Shown here one piece after another: positions 1-9,934 of a DNA stretch of 64,000 bases. Origin of the DNA: Desulfonatronovibrio magnus (GTDB lineage Bacteria; Desulfobacterota; Desulfovibrionia; Desulfovibrionales; Desulfonatronovibrionaceae); the NCBI RefSeq assembly GCF_000934755.1, contig NZ_KN882175.1:393736-457735 (forward strand), in the 5' to 3' direction. The translations under genes and the position numbers were made by a program. Position 1 is the stretch's first letter. The number at the start of each line of letters is the position of its first letter. Under the pieces are notes generated by a model. That model was not told the origin of the DNA. It did not search any database and worked only from the letters and a program-made list of their open reading frames with translations.

Positions 1-1055
1 ATGACCAGCTTAACAGGATTAAGCACTGCCATAACCCGGAGAGCTTTTTTGTTCAGATCATCACGGACGCAGTATTCCAGCATGGACATATCTACTATAT
101 TGTCGCTTTTGGCTACTCCAATCATGGAGCAGAACTGTCTGATGGAACGTGGTGAATATCCCCTGCGTCTTAAACCCGAAAGGGTCGGCATTCTTGGGTC
201 ATCCCAGGACTGAACATAACCTTCGCTCACTAAGCGTGACAGTTTGCGCTTACTCATAACAGTATAGTTTAGATTCAGCCGGGCAAACTCTATTTGCTGC
301 GGATGACATGGAACAGGAAGCTGATCCAGAATCCAGTCGTACAGTGGCCGGTGATCCTCAAACTCAAGAGAACATAATGAGTGAGTAATGCCTTCAAGAG
401 CATCGGACAGACAATGGGCATAATCGTAGGTGGGATAAACACACCACTGATCACCGGTACGATGATGTGCGGCATGAAGGATACGAAAAATAACCGGATC
501 ACGCATGTTTATATTGGGGGAAGCCATATCAATTTTAGCTCTCAGCACATGGGTGCCCTCAGGAAACTCACCGTTTTTCATTTTCTCAAACAGATCAAGA
601 TTATCCTCAACACTCCTGTCCCTGTAGGGGCTGTTGGTGCCTGGTTCAGTCAGAGTACCGCGAAATTTTCTGATGTCTTCCGGACTCAGACTGCATACAT
701 ACCCCTTGCCTCTCTTTATAAGCTCAACGCCAAAAGCATACAGATCACTAAAGTAGTCTGAAGCATGATAAAGATGTTCCCCCCAGTCAAAACCCAGCCA
801 GCGGACATCATGCTTTATGGCGTTAACATATTCAGGGTCTTCCCTTTTTGGATTGGTGTCGTCAAAACGCAGGTTGCACCTTCCTCCATAATCTTCAGCA
901 ACTCCAAAGTTCAAGCAGATGGACTTGGCATGGCCTATGTGCAGATATCCATTTGGTTCAGGCGGAAAACGGGTTATGACATGTTCATGCTTGCCAGCGG
1001 CAAGGTCAGCCTCAATTATGTCTCTGATAAAGTTTGAGCGGGGTGCAGTTTCCAT
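1..1055 (-). CDS. glnS: Glutaminyl-tRNA synthetase, N-terminal part (cut by window edge)
   Basis: Reading the minus strand from the ATG at 1055 gives an uninterrupted frame of about 351 residues running off the left edge. It shows the class I signatures: [16 protein letters not shown] (HIGH motif) near residue 35, and VMSKRKL (KMSKS-like) near residue 265. [10 protein letters not shown] and [15 protein letters not shown] are typical of the GlnRS/GluRS catalytic core, and the overall pattern is the GlnRS rather than the bacterial GluRS type. It charges tRNA-Gln with glutamine in the cytosol, so this organism probably uses direct glutaminylation. The start is supported by AGGTAAGG just upstream. 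The anticodon-binding C-terminal half lies outside the window. Confidence 0.95.
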   Translation of the reverse strand, partial: METAPRSNFIRDIIEADLAAGKHEHVITRFPPEPNGYLHIGHAKSICLNFGVAEDYGGRCNLRFDDTNPKREDPEYVNAIKHDVRWLGFDWGEHLYHASDYFSDLYAFGVELIKRGKGYVCSLSPEDIRKFRGTLTEPGTNSPYRDRSVEDNLDLFEKMKNGEFPEGTHVLRAKIDMASPNINMRDPVIFRILHAAHHRTGDQWCVYPTYDYAHCLSDALEGITHSLCSLEFEDHRPLYDWILDQLPVPCHPQQIEFARLNLNYTVMSKRKLSRLVSEGYVQSWDDPRMPTLSGLRRRGYSPRSIRQFCSMIGVAKSDNIVDMSMLEYCVRDDLNKKALRVMAVLNPVKLV

Positions 1056-1109
1056 CCTTACCTCTATAATTTATGATTTGTTACTAATGCGGGCTTTGCC
1101 CACAACCCA

Positions 1110-1250
1110 GCTATCTGCTATCTGCTATCTGCTATCTGTTATCTGTTAATTGTTAATTGTTATCAGGGTAAGGCAGTCAATTCAGACTTTTCTTCAACAA
1201 TTAACTAATAACTAATAACAAAAACTAATAACAAATAACTGATAACAATT
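1110..1250. repeat. Two inverted A/T-rich heptad arrays upstream of glnS
   Basis: Positions 1110-1165 are tandem 7-mers (gctatct four times, gttatct, gttaatt twice). Positions 1200-1250 carry 7-mers of the complementary type (aactaat, aacaaat, aactgat). The arrays can pair with each other, for example gttaattgtt at 1145-1154 with aacaattaac at 1196-1205. They fill most of the 232-bp gap between the kinase at 1288 and glnS, both transcribed leftwards, so any transcript crossing the gap carries them as a long weak hairpin. Confidence 0.7.
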
Positions 1251-1287
1251 TCATGTTGTTTTATGACAGGGTTACAGGAGTAAGTTA

Positions 1288-3843
1288 CTAAAAAGCCTCA
1301 ATGTACTTACTGACCATACCCATGAGTTCCTGATTATCAATAGGTTTGGAAAGGTAGGCGTTCATGCCGCTGTCAAAACATTTCTGCCGGCTTTCGGAAT
1401 CAGCCAGTGCTGTCACAGCTATAACCGGTACATTGCTGATGCCTGAAAATTTTCCTTCCCGGATCATCCTGGTCAGCTCAAAACCATCATATTTGGGAAC
1501 CATGATATCCATCAGCACCAGCGAAATATCAGGGCGGGACTGCATAACTTCAACAGCCTCATCCCCATCCATGGCCGTAACCACAGTATATCCTTTTTTC
1601 CTGAGCATCTTTTCTATCAGCATGAGGTTGATCTTTTCATCCTCAACCACCAGGATCAGTTTCTCTGTGTCATGAGATGGGACATAATCCTGAGCAGGGG
1701 CCGCATCCTCTACTTGAACTACAAGGTCCACCAGTACATGAAATCTGCTGCCCTGCCCATGAGTTGACTCGTATCCAATGCTTGCCCCAATGGTGTCGGC
1801 AAGCTGTTTGCAGACACTCAGACCTACACCATAGCCTGCCCTTCTTTTCTGATGAGCACTTTCGTTGATTCCAAAGGGTTCAAAGATATCATCAGAAACA
1901 TCTGAAGGAATACCAATTCCACTGTCAATAACTTCAAACATCACAGACAAATGGCCATTATCACCTGCCTGACCACCTGCCGGGTCTAAATTTGTAACTT
2001 TAAGCAAAACCCCTCCTTTCTGGGTGAACTTGATAGCATTATCCATGAGGTTCCAGATGATCTGTCTGATGATGCTGATGTCACCAATAAGTCTGGGGGG
2101 CAGTTCTTCAGCAAGATCAAGATCCAGATAAAGATCTTTGTTTCTGGCAATGGGTAGAAAATAACCTGTAATTTTGGTCATTTCCTCCACAATGTCAAAT
2201 GGTTGTTTGTGAGTGCAGTAAAGACCTTTCTGCAGGGTGGACAACTCCAGTATCTTGTTAATGGATACAAGCAGCTGCCTTGATGAATCAAGAGCCATTC
2301 CAATGTATTCTTTTTCAGATGGCTGAAGATCTGACTCCATAAGAGTCTGCAGGATACTCATAATGCCATTGAGCGGAGTTCTCAGTTCATGGCTCATGGC
2401 TTCAAGAAATTTATCCTTGGCCTGATTGGCGGTCTCAGCCCTGCTCTTGGCTTCCTCAATTTCCTGTTCCATCTTTTTTCTTTCAGTTATGTCAAAATGA
2501 GTGCCTACAATCCTTATGGGTTTGTTATCTGAATCTCTGGATACAATCTTGCCCCTCGCTAAAATCCAGCAAATATCTTTGTGTCTGGTCAAAGCCCTGA
2601 ATTCAAGGGAGTAGTTCTCTCCGTCTTCCATGGCCTTGCCAAGCTTGTTTTCCACTGCATCGATATCATCAGGATGAACAATCTGTCTGAAGCTGTCATA
2701 GTTCATGGGCAGTTCGTTGGGCTCATAACCCAGCATGGTATACCATCTTGGACTGAAATAAGCATTGCCTGAAACTACATCCCAATCCCACAGGGCATCT
2801 TCAGTTGCTTCCATGGCCAGGGAAAACAGTTCATTGGTTTTTTGAAGCTCATTTTCCACCATTTTTCTTTTTTTTCTATGCCGCAAAAACCAAATCCCAT
2901 AACCCATATTCTGAGCCACTCGTTCCAAATGGGCAATATCATCTCTGGAAAACTCAGCCTTCATTCCTCCATATATGCTTAATGCTCCAAATCCTACACC
3001 GGCATGAGCCACCGGCAGCGAAAGAATATATTTTATATCATACCTAGCAAATAAATCTTTCCATGGGGTTGTGGAAACATCGTTTACAGGGTTTTGAACC
3101 AGAATGCTTGTCCCGGTTCTGATGGCTGAACCGGTAGGTTCCTGGCCCATGGGATCAGCTGCCCAGGAAATTTTCATTTCCTGGACCATTTCTTTTTTCT
3201 CTCCGCCGCTGGCAATAATCCTGACACTGGATTCAGCATCCATTTCAGCGTAACCCACCATGACCAGGCAGTTTTCCAGACTTTCACCCAGAATAGCGCA
3301 CACCTGCTCAAGCATGGCAATCTCTTCATTGGCCTTTATTATTACTTCACCACACTTGTTCAGGGCCTCAAGTATCCAGTTGGTGTGCCTCAACTGCTGT
3401 TCAAGGCCAGCCAGTTTGGAAACACGCTGACTGAGCTGTGCACCAAGATTCTGATTCATGGCCCTGAGTTCGCTGATCTTGATCAAGGCTTCAAGCTGTG
3501 CGGACAGGTAACTGTCTTCAAACGGGAAGCTCATGGTGCTGTCGGGTCCAATGTCTGCCAGGCCTGCATCTTTTTGCGATGACTGCTGGGAATAAACAGC
3601 CAGCACTGCTACACCATGGTTTTGAGCAACGGTCCTTAAAGATTCAGCAACATGCTGATAGTCTATTGAGGGACACCCTGTCTCCACAACAAAAATATTT
3701 ATCTCATTGTGCAGGGATGTCCTGCCTGAAAATGAACTGATGGATCTTGTGGTTACCTCCATATGAGGCAAAAGCTCAGACATGGCTGATTTGATCCGGT
3801 TCTCCATGACCTTGTTTTCTAAAAGCAAATGAATTGCAGGCAT
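1288..3843 (-). CDS. Hybrid histidine kinase (pseudo-receiver, GAF, PAS, HisKA, HATPase, REC), 851 aa
   Basis: Cytoplasmic sensor kinase without membrane segments. Residues 1-115 resemble a receiver domain lacking its acidic pocket: an FVVETG segment lies where the phospho-acceptor Asp would be, and SFPFED replaces the Lys-Pro motif. A coiled coil (115-160), a GAF-like region (160-315) and a PAS domain (335-455, ending FDITERKKMEQ) follow. HisKA has the phospho-acceptor His485 in EAMSHELRTPLNG. The ATPase domain has DSGIGIP and GYGVGLSV boxes. A C-terminal receiver (731-848) has VVEDE, Asp779 in LVLMDIMVP and the SKPID lysine. It is the third gene of a minus-strand run after the CheB-CheR protein and the kinase at 3880, with 36 nt between the two kinases, so co-transcription is likely. 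The signal sensed is unknown. Confidence 0.9.
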   Translation of the reverse strand: MPAIHLLLENKVMENRIKSAMSELLPHMEVTTRSISSFSGRTSLHNEINIFVVETGCPSIDYQHVAESLRTVAQNHGVAVLAVYSQQSSQKDAGLADIGPDSTMSFPFEDSYLSAQLEALIKISELRAMNQNLGAQLSQRVSKLAGLEQQLRHTNWILEALNKCGEVIIKANEEIAMLEQVCAILGESLENCLVMVGYAEMDAESSVRIIASGGEKKEMVQEMKISWAADPMGQEPTGSAIRTGTSILVQNPVNDVSTTPWKDLFARYDIKYILSLPVAHAGVGFGALSIYGGMKAEFSRDDIAHLERVAQNMGYGIWFLRHRKKRKMVENELQKTNELFSLAMEATEDALWDWDVVSGNAYFSPRWYTMLGYEPNELPMNYDSFRQIVHPDDIDAVENKLGKAMEDGENYSLEFRALTRHKDICWILARGKIVSRDSDNKPIRIVGTHFDITERKKMEQEIEEAKSRAETANQAKDKFLEAMSHELRTPLNGIMSILQTLMESDLQPSEKEYIGMALDSSRQLLVSINKILELSTLQKGLYCTHKQPFDIVEEMTKITGYFLPIARNKDLYLDLDLAEELPPRLIGDISIIRQIIWNLMDNAIKFTQKGGVLLKVTNLDPAGGQAGDNGHLSVMFEVIDSGIGIPSDVSDDIFEPFGINESAHQKRRAGYGVGLSVCKQLADTIGASIGYESTHGQGSRFHVLVDLVVQVEDAAPAQDYVPSHDTEKLILVVEDEKINLMLIEKMLRKKGYTVVTAMDGDEAVEVMQSRPDISLVLMDIMVPKYDGFELTRMIREGKFSGISNVPVIAVTALADSESRQKCFDSGMNAYLSKPIDNQELMGMVSKYIEAF

Positions 3844-3879
3844 AATAATAATCTCTTTATCCTATTCAGCTTTTTAGGA

Positions 3880-6807
3880 TTAATTCCCCAGGTAGTTAAC
3901 AATTTTGGTCACAAATTTTTCCAGATTGCTTTCAAATGCGCCAACTCTGGCCTTTATGCTTTCCATGTCTCCATGGGCAGCTATTTCTTCAATGGCGGCT
4001 GCCTGAAAGATTATTTCCTCGTTTTTAAACACAGATAATGCTCCCTTTACCCTGTGAGCAGCCATGACAAGAAGTTTTCTGTCGTTGGTGTCCATAGCCT
4101 TTTTAAGATCATTTAGATAATCTTCATTTTCCTGGATAAAAATGGAAATAAGCTCTTTTAGCAGTTCTGAATCTCCGTCCAGAGATTCCAGCGCATCCTC
4201 GAGCTCTCTGACAATTGAATCTCCTTCAGCTGAGGCTTCAGTTCTTTCATAAAGTCCCAGTCTGGCATTGAGCTTGGGCATGTCAATGGGTTTGGAAATA
4301 TAATCATCCATCCCGGCATCAAGACATTTTTCCCGGTCCTGCTTGGTTGCATAGGCTGTCAAGGCAATAATGGGAATACGCTTCACAATTTTACTGGTCT
4401 GATCCGAATCCTTATGCTGTGCATCCAAGTCAGCAGATATATTAAGAACATTTTGCTCATATTCTCTGATAAGCCTTGTTGCTTCGAAGCCATCCACATC
4501 CGGCATCTGGATATCCATTAAAATCAGATCATATTGATTCTGCTTGAATTTTTCAAAGGCTTCCTGACCATTGGAGGCAAGATCCACAGTATGGCCGCGC
4601 TTGGCCAGAATCTTTCTGCTCAGCACCTGATTGACAGAATTGTCCTCAGCCACAAGGACATGCAGCTTCTTTGACGGGATAACATCTTGAGGCCTGATAT
4701 CTCTATCGGCCACCGGCGCAGCCTCAACCTCTGCAATAGTCAACCCCATAATCGACGATCTGAAATCCTCAAATGAAAAAGGCTTGATAAGCACCTTTTC
4801 CAGTCCATGCTCGCGAAACCTGGCCATATCACCGGGCAGAATATTCTGGCACACACCTGCAAAATAAACATTGCCGCTAAGCGCTTTGCTCTCTACAATG
4901 GAAACCACCCTTAACTGTTCTTGCTGGTCATAATCAAGGTTAAGCACAAAAAGCACCTTTTGTTGCTGCAGTTCAGCCTGGCTTAAAGCCTTTTCCAGGG
5001 CCTGAGCACTGTCAATTTTTTCACCAGGTACACTCAGTTCCTTGAGATAATCCATAACAATGCATGCAGTAAGATCGTTTTGTTGGTAGACAAAGGCCCT
5101 GTCAAAACCAGCAATATATTCGGGCTTTTTCTCCCTCTTCCCTGGAGCACCCAGTTTGAGATTGAAACTGAATACACTTCCCTTACCTTTAATACTGTTC
5201 ACATTGAGGGTACCGCCCATAGATGCCACCAATTGCCGGGTGATGGCCAGCCCAAGCCCGGTACCTCCGAATTTCCTGGTAGTGGAACTGTCCGATTGAA
5301 TAAACGGGTCCATAATACCCGCCAATTTATCTTCATCAATCCCTATTCCGGTATCACTCACAGCAAAATCAAGCTCAATTTCTTTATCATCATGCTGCAA
5401 AAGACGAACTTCTGTAAGCACATACCCTGATTCAGAGAACTTTACGGCATTGCCGGCCAGATTGTAAATAATCTGCCTGACACGTACCGAATCCCCCACT
5501 ACCAGTCCCACACGGCTGTCTACACGCAGAGCTATTTCCAGTTGTTTTTTTCCTGCTCCCGAGGCAACTGATCTCAAAGCATCGCGCACGCAACCAGGCA
5601 GGTCAAACTCTGCAGCTTCAAGCTCCATCTTGCCGGCCTCAATTTTGGCAAGATCCAGAATATCGTTGATTATGCCCATTAGTGCATGAGAAGATGACCG
5701 GATCATATCCAAGTACTGTTTCTGTTCCTCGTTAGGATCTGCGCCATAAAGCAACTCCACCATGCCGATTATTCCATTCATGGGAGTTCTGATTTCATGG
5801 CTCATATTGGCCAGAAACTCACTCTTGGCCCGGGAGGCCTTTTCAGCCATGTCCCTGGCTCTGATGATTTCCTGTTCAAGCTCCGCTTCCTTGGTGATGT
5901 CTGTCACAAAAGTGGCTTTTCTGGGTCTTTTGTCATCGCCTGTATAGTGGGCTGCGTCAGCCTTGATAGTAATCTCATGGCCATTTTTATGCCTGACCCG
6001 CCATTTGCCTTTAACCTCGCTGCCCGTGGTTAAAAAATCATGATGCCTTTGCATCCATTCCTTTTTTTCATCAGGATTAACCACCATGGTAAATTGACGC
6101 CCCAGGAGTTCATGAGGCTGCCATCCATAAATCTGGGTGTAACTGGGGTTTACATATTCAAAGACCCCATCTTCATTGGTAATGCAAATTCCAAGAGGAG
6201 TCCTTTCGATGATTTTGCGAAATTTTTCCTCACTGGCTCGCAAAGCCTGTTCCAGCTTTTTCTGGCTGGTAATATCCACAAAAGAGGTCAGACAGAGTTC
6301 AGCATTATGAGAAGCATCCATGGGACGGCTGTCCAAGCGGGCATAAATATATTTTTGTTCCCCTGACCTCAGTCTGACTTCACACTGAGCTGACTGCTGC
6401 TGGGAAAATACCTGCCTGAGATGATTGTGAAAAATTGAAAGATCATCAACAAACACATACAGATGAAAAGGACGATTTGTGATTTTCTGGCGATTTGTTC
6501 CCAGCTTGTTGACCGTAGTCAGGTTTGCGTCAACCACCAGGCCGTTCTCGCGCATAATTACGAAACCAACAGGCGCAGCCTCATAAAGATCAAAATATTT
6601 CTGCTGAGACTTTTCCAGATCCCCCTGGGCGGTTCTGAGCTCTTCATTTTGAATCTCCAACTCCACCTTATGGATATTGAGACTTTCCACAAGGCTTTCA
6701 ATTTCGTCCATGGGAAAATCTCTAATATCAAGACCTGACTCTCGAATCTTGCTGTCAGCCTTTTCCTTTAGCTTTTTAAAACGAATGTCATCGTCCCAGT
6801 TAGTCAT
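3880..6807 (-). CDS. Hybrid histidine kinase (PAS, PAS, HisKA, HATPase, pseudo-REC, REC, Hpt), 975 aa
   Basis: Soluble phosphorelay kinase. An N-terminal helix (about 30-70) leads into two PAS domains (70-185 and 190-310, ending FVTDITKEAEL). HisKA carries His337 in [12 protein letters not shown], and the ATPase domain has DTGIGID and [10 protein letters not shown] degenerate receiver follows (about 565-690, acidic pocket missing but IKPFSFEDF kept). A canonical receiver has AEDNSVNQ, Asp765 in LILMDIQMP and SKPID. A C-terminal Hpt domain has His918 in AAHRVKGAL. The His-Asp-His set is complete within one chain, so the final output must be an Asp on another protein. GGAG precedes the ATG. It lies 70 nt after the CheB-CheR-PAS gene, whose PAS-containing tail suggests a functional partnership. 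Confidence 0.92.
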   Translation of the reverse strand: MTNWDDDIRFKKLKEKADSKIRESGLDIRDFPMDEIESLVESLNIHKVELEIQNEELRTAQGDLEKSQQKYFDLYEAAPVGFVIMRENGLVVDANLTTVNKLGTNRQKITNRPFHLYVFVDDLSIFHNHLRQVFSQQQSAQCEVRLRSGEQKYIYARLDSRPMDASHNAELCLTSFVDITSQKKLEQALRASEEKFRKIIERTPLGICITNEDGVFEYVNPSYTQIYGWQPHELLGRQFTMVVNPDEKKEWMQRHHDFLTTGSEVKGKWRVRHKNGHEITIKADAAHYTGDDKRPRKATFVTDITKEAELEQEIIRARDMAEKASRAKSEFLANMSHEIRTPMNGIIGMVELLYGADPNEEQKQYLDMIRSSSHALMGIINDILDLAKIEAGKMELEAAEFDLPGCVRDALRSVASGAGKKQLEIALRVDSRVGLVVGDSVRVRQIIYNLAGNAVKFSESGYVLTEVRLLQHDDKEIELDFAVSDTGIGIDEDKLAGIMDPFIQSDSSTTRKFGGTGLGLAITRQLVASMGGTLNVNSIKGKGSVFSFNLKLGAPGKREKKPEYIAGFDRAFVYQQNDLTACIVMDYLKELSVPGEKIDSAQALEKALSQAELQQQKVLFVLNLDYDQQEQLRVVSIVESKALSGNVYFAGVCQNILPGDMARFREHGLEKVLIKPFSFEDFRSSIMGLTIAEVEAAPVADRDIRPQDVIPSKKLHVLVAEDNSVNQVLSRKILAKRGHTVDLASNGQEAFEKFKQNQYDLILMDIQMPDVDGFEATRLIREYEQNVLNISADLDAQHKDSDQTSKIVKRIPIIALTAYATKQDREKCLDAGMDDYISKPIDMPKLNARLGLYERTEASAEGDSIVRELEDALESLDGDSELLKELISIFIQENEDYLNDLKKAMDTNDRKLLVMAAHRVKGALSVFKNEEIIFQAAAIEEIAAHGDMESIKARVGAFESNLEKFVTKIVNYLGN

Positions 6808-6877
6808 AATTTATTCTCCAAAATAGATTCGTGCAAAATATTTTTGCTCGATTCTTTCAAACAATCTGAACCAGCCC

Positions 6878-9811
6878 TTACCTCGCGTTCCAGGGACAAT
6901 ATAAAGTCTGCAGCAGTTCAAGTATGAAAACCGCTCCATTAACTGTCTTGTTATCTTCTGCAAAAATAGGAGCACCAGTGATGAGCAGATCTTTTTTCTC
7001 ACCGTTTGAGGTTATTATGGAGTGCACATAATCTTCAATCTTTTTCCTGGACTTAACCACTCTGCTGAAAGGAAGATCCTCAGACGGAATGGGGTTGCCG
7101 TCAAGATCACTAATGCTGAAACCAGGATCATCATAGGTCATGGAATTAACTTTGTCCTTGTCAAAGCCCAGAATCTTTGCACATTCAGCATTCACATAAG
7201 TAAGCTTCCCATCCATATCCACCATGGAGACAGCAATGGGTGCAGCGCTCAATATACTGGAAACAACCTGTCGTTCCTTGAGCAGCTCCTTCTGGGTGCT
7301 GACCTTGTCCGTGATATCCACAAATGACAGAACCACTCCCTGGATAGAATCTTCTCCAGTTTTATAGGGTGTAACCTTAATCATGAAGTGCAGTCCTTCC
7401 CTGGTTTCAGCCTCTGTGTTGAATGCCTTTTCCGAATAAAGAACCTGACGCACATCCTTAAAAAAATCCGGATATTCAGGCATGTTATGAGAAAGATGCT
7501 CCAGAGGTCTGCCAATATCATTTTTCATTATATTGACAATTGCTGATGCCGGCTTGGTGAACTTCCTGATGACTAAGCTTTCATCCAGAAAAACAATGCC
7601 AATATCCATATTGTCTAAAAGATTAGCCATATCTTCATTGAGTTCTGTCAGCTCCGATATTTTGACCTGATATTCGGAATTAACTGTTATCAACTCTTCA
7701 TTGACCGATTGCAGCTCCTGATTGGTACTCTGCAACTCTTCATTGGCAGCAAGTAGTTCTTCATTGGTGGCCTGCAATTCCTCATTGGAGGTTTCCAACT
7801 CTTCAATGGTAGCCTGAAGATTTTCCTTGGTGTATTGAAGTTCCTGTTCTAAGTCATTGATTCTTTTGCGGACGTTTTCCTCAAGATCGTACTTTTCAGC
7901 AGATTCATCGGGCCGCTCTCCATGGCCCATTGGTTCAAATACAATTAGAAAGTAAGGATTATTGGAATCACTGACAATGCGTTTGACTTTCAGATTGATG
8001 TCACTTTTACGCTTATTGTTCTTGTCCATAACCACAACATTGGAATAGTGGATATCCCTGCTTTTCTTGATAGCCTGCTGCAGTGCCGTGCCTAAGGGAA
8101 TAGACAGCTCATCACGGGCCATCCTGGTAATATCAATATCCATTTTACCCGAAGGCAGGCGCAGAAATTCATTAATATTGCCAAAGGTATGCAGCACTTC
8201 CTTATTTTCATTAACCAGAACACTGGGTGGAAGATACTCGTTAATCAAGCCCTCAAAGACTTTTTCTACTTCATTGGCCAGTCTGGTATTCATATTGGGG
8301 ACAGGCAGAAGCTTCTGGGAGTATTTCGACCACCTGGGCTCCTGGGATACATCATGTATATTAGTGGCCACCCGTCCTTCACCCACCCTTTGATAGATCT
8401 TCCACTTAATGTCCACCGGAGAAAAAAGTTTTCCGGTGTCTCCAACAGTTTCGCTGCTGCCAAGAAAAAGATATCCACTGGTATTGAGGGAAAAATGAAA
8501 GTTTTGCAGAACTTTTTTCTGGAGCACTGGCTGCAGATAAATCAACAGGTTACGGCAGGTGATGAGATCGATTTTACTGAAAGGAGGATCCTTGATAATA
8601 TTATGATGTGCAAATATGACCCGCTCTCTGATATGAGACATGATCTGACAGTTTTCACCCTTGGGCACAAAATATTTTCTGATCCTGCCCATGGACGCAT
8701 CTGCTGCAATACTTTCAGGATATATCCCTGTCGATGCATATTCCAGAGCATCGCGATCAATGTCTGTGGCAAAAATTTTGATATTATCGCGCAAGGAGTT
8801 TTCATCGCAGTATTCAGCCAGCAGTATGGCCAGACTGTAAGCTTCTTCACCTGTGGAGCAGCCTGTGACCCACACCCGAACCACATCTTTATCTTCCTTG
8901 CCCTCAAACAAATTAGGTATGACCTTGGTCTTGAGAACCTCAAAAGCCTCTGGATCGCGAAAAAACTTGGTCACCCCAATTAATACTTCTTTGTACAGAG
9001 TCTGTATCTCACCCGGATAATTCTCCATATAACGGACATATTCGTCTAAATTCTGGATCTGGTTGATGCCCATTCTGCGCTGGATTCGTCTGACAACTGT
9101 ATTCTGCTTGTAAAAAGAAAAATCCACCCCTGTTCTGGCCCTGACCAGCGACAGGATCTTGGACATGCCTGTGGCATCTGCCAGTTTGTCATGTCTTAAG
9201 TTATCCGCAAGTTTTCTATTGCCTGATACATAACTGAGCAAAGCCTTGGGCATTTCTTCAGGCGGCAGGATAAAGTCAACTATACCTGTGGCAATGGCGC
9301 TGGTGGGCATGCCGTCAAACTTGGCTGTTTCCGGGTTCTGAACCATGACAATGCCTCCGGCCTCCTTGATGTTGCGCACTCCACGGGTACCATCGCTCCC
9401 AGTGCCGGAAAAGACAATGCCAATGGCTTTTTCCCCAAGATCCTCGGCAAGAGAATGAAAAAAGATATCTATAGGCAGGTTAAGCCCCTGTTCCTGATCG
9501 CGCAGAAGAAGCTTGCCATTGAAAATTGTCATATTGCTCTTGCGCGGGATGAGATAGATATTACCGGGCTTGACGCGCATACCGTCTGTTGCTTCCTGGA
9601 TGGGAATCTTGGTGTGCCGGGAAAGAATTTCTCCCATGAGGCTTTTGTAGTCCGGAGAAAGATGCTGGACAATAACAAAAGAAAAATTCTCCACCTTGGG
9701 CAGGTTGTTAAAAAACAGCTCAAGGGCTTCCAGGCCGCCTGCTGAAGCGCCAAGCCCCACTATATAAGCTCTGCTGCCTTTATCGTTTCTGCCATCATCA
9801 CTTTTTTTCAT
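6878..9811 (-). CDS. CheB-CheR fusion with coiled coil and two PAS domains, 977 aa
   Basis: The N-terminal third is a CheB-type methylesterase with GASAGGLEAL (Ser23), IVQHLSPD (His50) and SGTGSDGTRG near residue 140, but with no receiver domain in front. Residues about 205-480 are a CheR methyltransferase: TKFFRDPEAF, WVTGCSTGEEAYSLA (SAM binding) and DLITCRNLLIYL. A long Glu/Gln-rich coiled coil of ELQxTNEELxxxNEE repeats (about 640-720) links to a PAS10-like domain and a second PAS domain. In canonical chemotaxis these activities methylate and demethylate MCP glutamates; no MCP, CheA or CheW lies nearby, so the substrates are unknown. GAAGG precedes the start. The next two genes are hybrid kinases on the same strand. 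The chain stops right after the last PAS strand without the usual DITE-type exit sequence. Confidence 0.93.
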   Translation of the reverse strand: MKKSDDGRNDKGSRAYIVGLGASAGGLEALELFFNNLPKVENFSFVIVQHLSPDYKSLMGEILSRHTKIPIQEATDGMRVKPGNIYLIPRKSNMTIFNGKLLLRDQEQGLNLPIDIFFHSLAEDLGEKAIGIVFSGTGSDGTRGVRNIKEAGGIVMVQNPETAKFDGMPTSAIATGIVDFILPPEEMPKALLSYVSGNRKLADNLRHDKLADATGMSKILSLVRARTGVDFSFYKQNTVVRRIQRRMGINQIQNLDEYVRYMENYPGEIQTLYKEVLIGVTKFFRDPEAFEVLKTKVIPNLFEGKEDKDVVRVWVTGCSTGEEAYSLAILLAEYCDENSLRDNIKIFATDIDRDALEYASTGIYPESIAADASMGRIRKYFVPKGENCQIMSHIRERVIFAHHNIIKDPPFSKIDLITCRNLLIYLQPVLQKKVLQNFHFSLNTSGYLFLGSSETVGDTGKLFSPVDIKWKIYQRVGEGRVATNIHDVSQEPRWSKYSQKLLPVPNMNTRLANEVEKVFEGLINEYLPPSVLVNENKEVLHTFGNINEFLRLPSGKMDIDITRMARDELSIPLGTALQQAIKKSRDIHYSNVVVMDKNNKRKSDINLKVKRIVSDSNNPYFLIVFEPMGHGERPDESAEKYDLEENVRKRINDLEQELQYTKENLQATIEELETSNEELQATNEELLAANEELQSTNQELQSVNEELITVNSEYQVKISELTELNEDMANLLDNMDIGIVFLDESLVIRKFTKPASAIVNIMKNDIGRPLEHLSHNMPEYPDFFKDVRQVLYSEKAFNTEAETREGLHFMIKVTPYKTGEDSIQGVVLSFVDITDKVSTQKELLKERQVVSSILSAAPIAVSMVDMDGKLTYVNAECAKILGFDKDKVNSMTYDDPGFSISDLDGNPIPSEDLPFSRVVKSRKKIEDYVHSIITSNGEKKDLLITGAPIFAEDNKTVNGAVFILELLQTLYCPWNAR

Positions 9812-9869
9812 AATAACCTTCTTTTATGATAAAGCGGGGTAAGCCCGTAATCCAGTTATCCGTTATTTT

Positions 9870-9912
9870 GGGGACAGACACTCCGGGAGTTCCATTCCTC
9901 GTGCCACATCCA
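9870..9912. repeat. Isolated REP-like fragment
   Basis: GGGGACAGACACTCCGGG at 9870-9887 followed by GTGCCACATCCAAA at 9901 resembles pieces of the palindromic elements at 25.6 and 51.2 kb (GGGGACAGGCAC and GTGCCACATGCAAA). It sits between recD2 and the CheB-CheR gene and looks like a decayed copy. Confidence 0.5.
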
Positions 9913-9934
9913 AATATCTGAACTGTTTTAATAT

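Noticed and set aside
6811-7002. Open frame overlapping the end of the CheB-CheR gene and ending four bases before the next kinase, perhaps a frameshifted C terminus
   Set aside because: The overlapping part is in the wrong frame relative to clear PAS coding, and its own tail has no recognisable domain. A frameshift cannot be argued without homologues.
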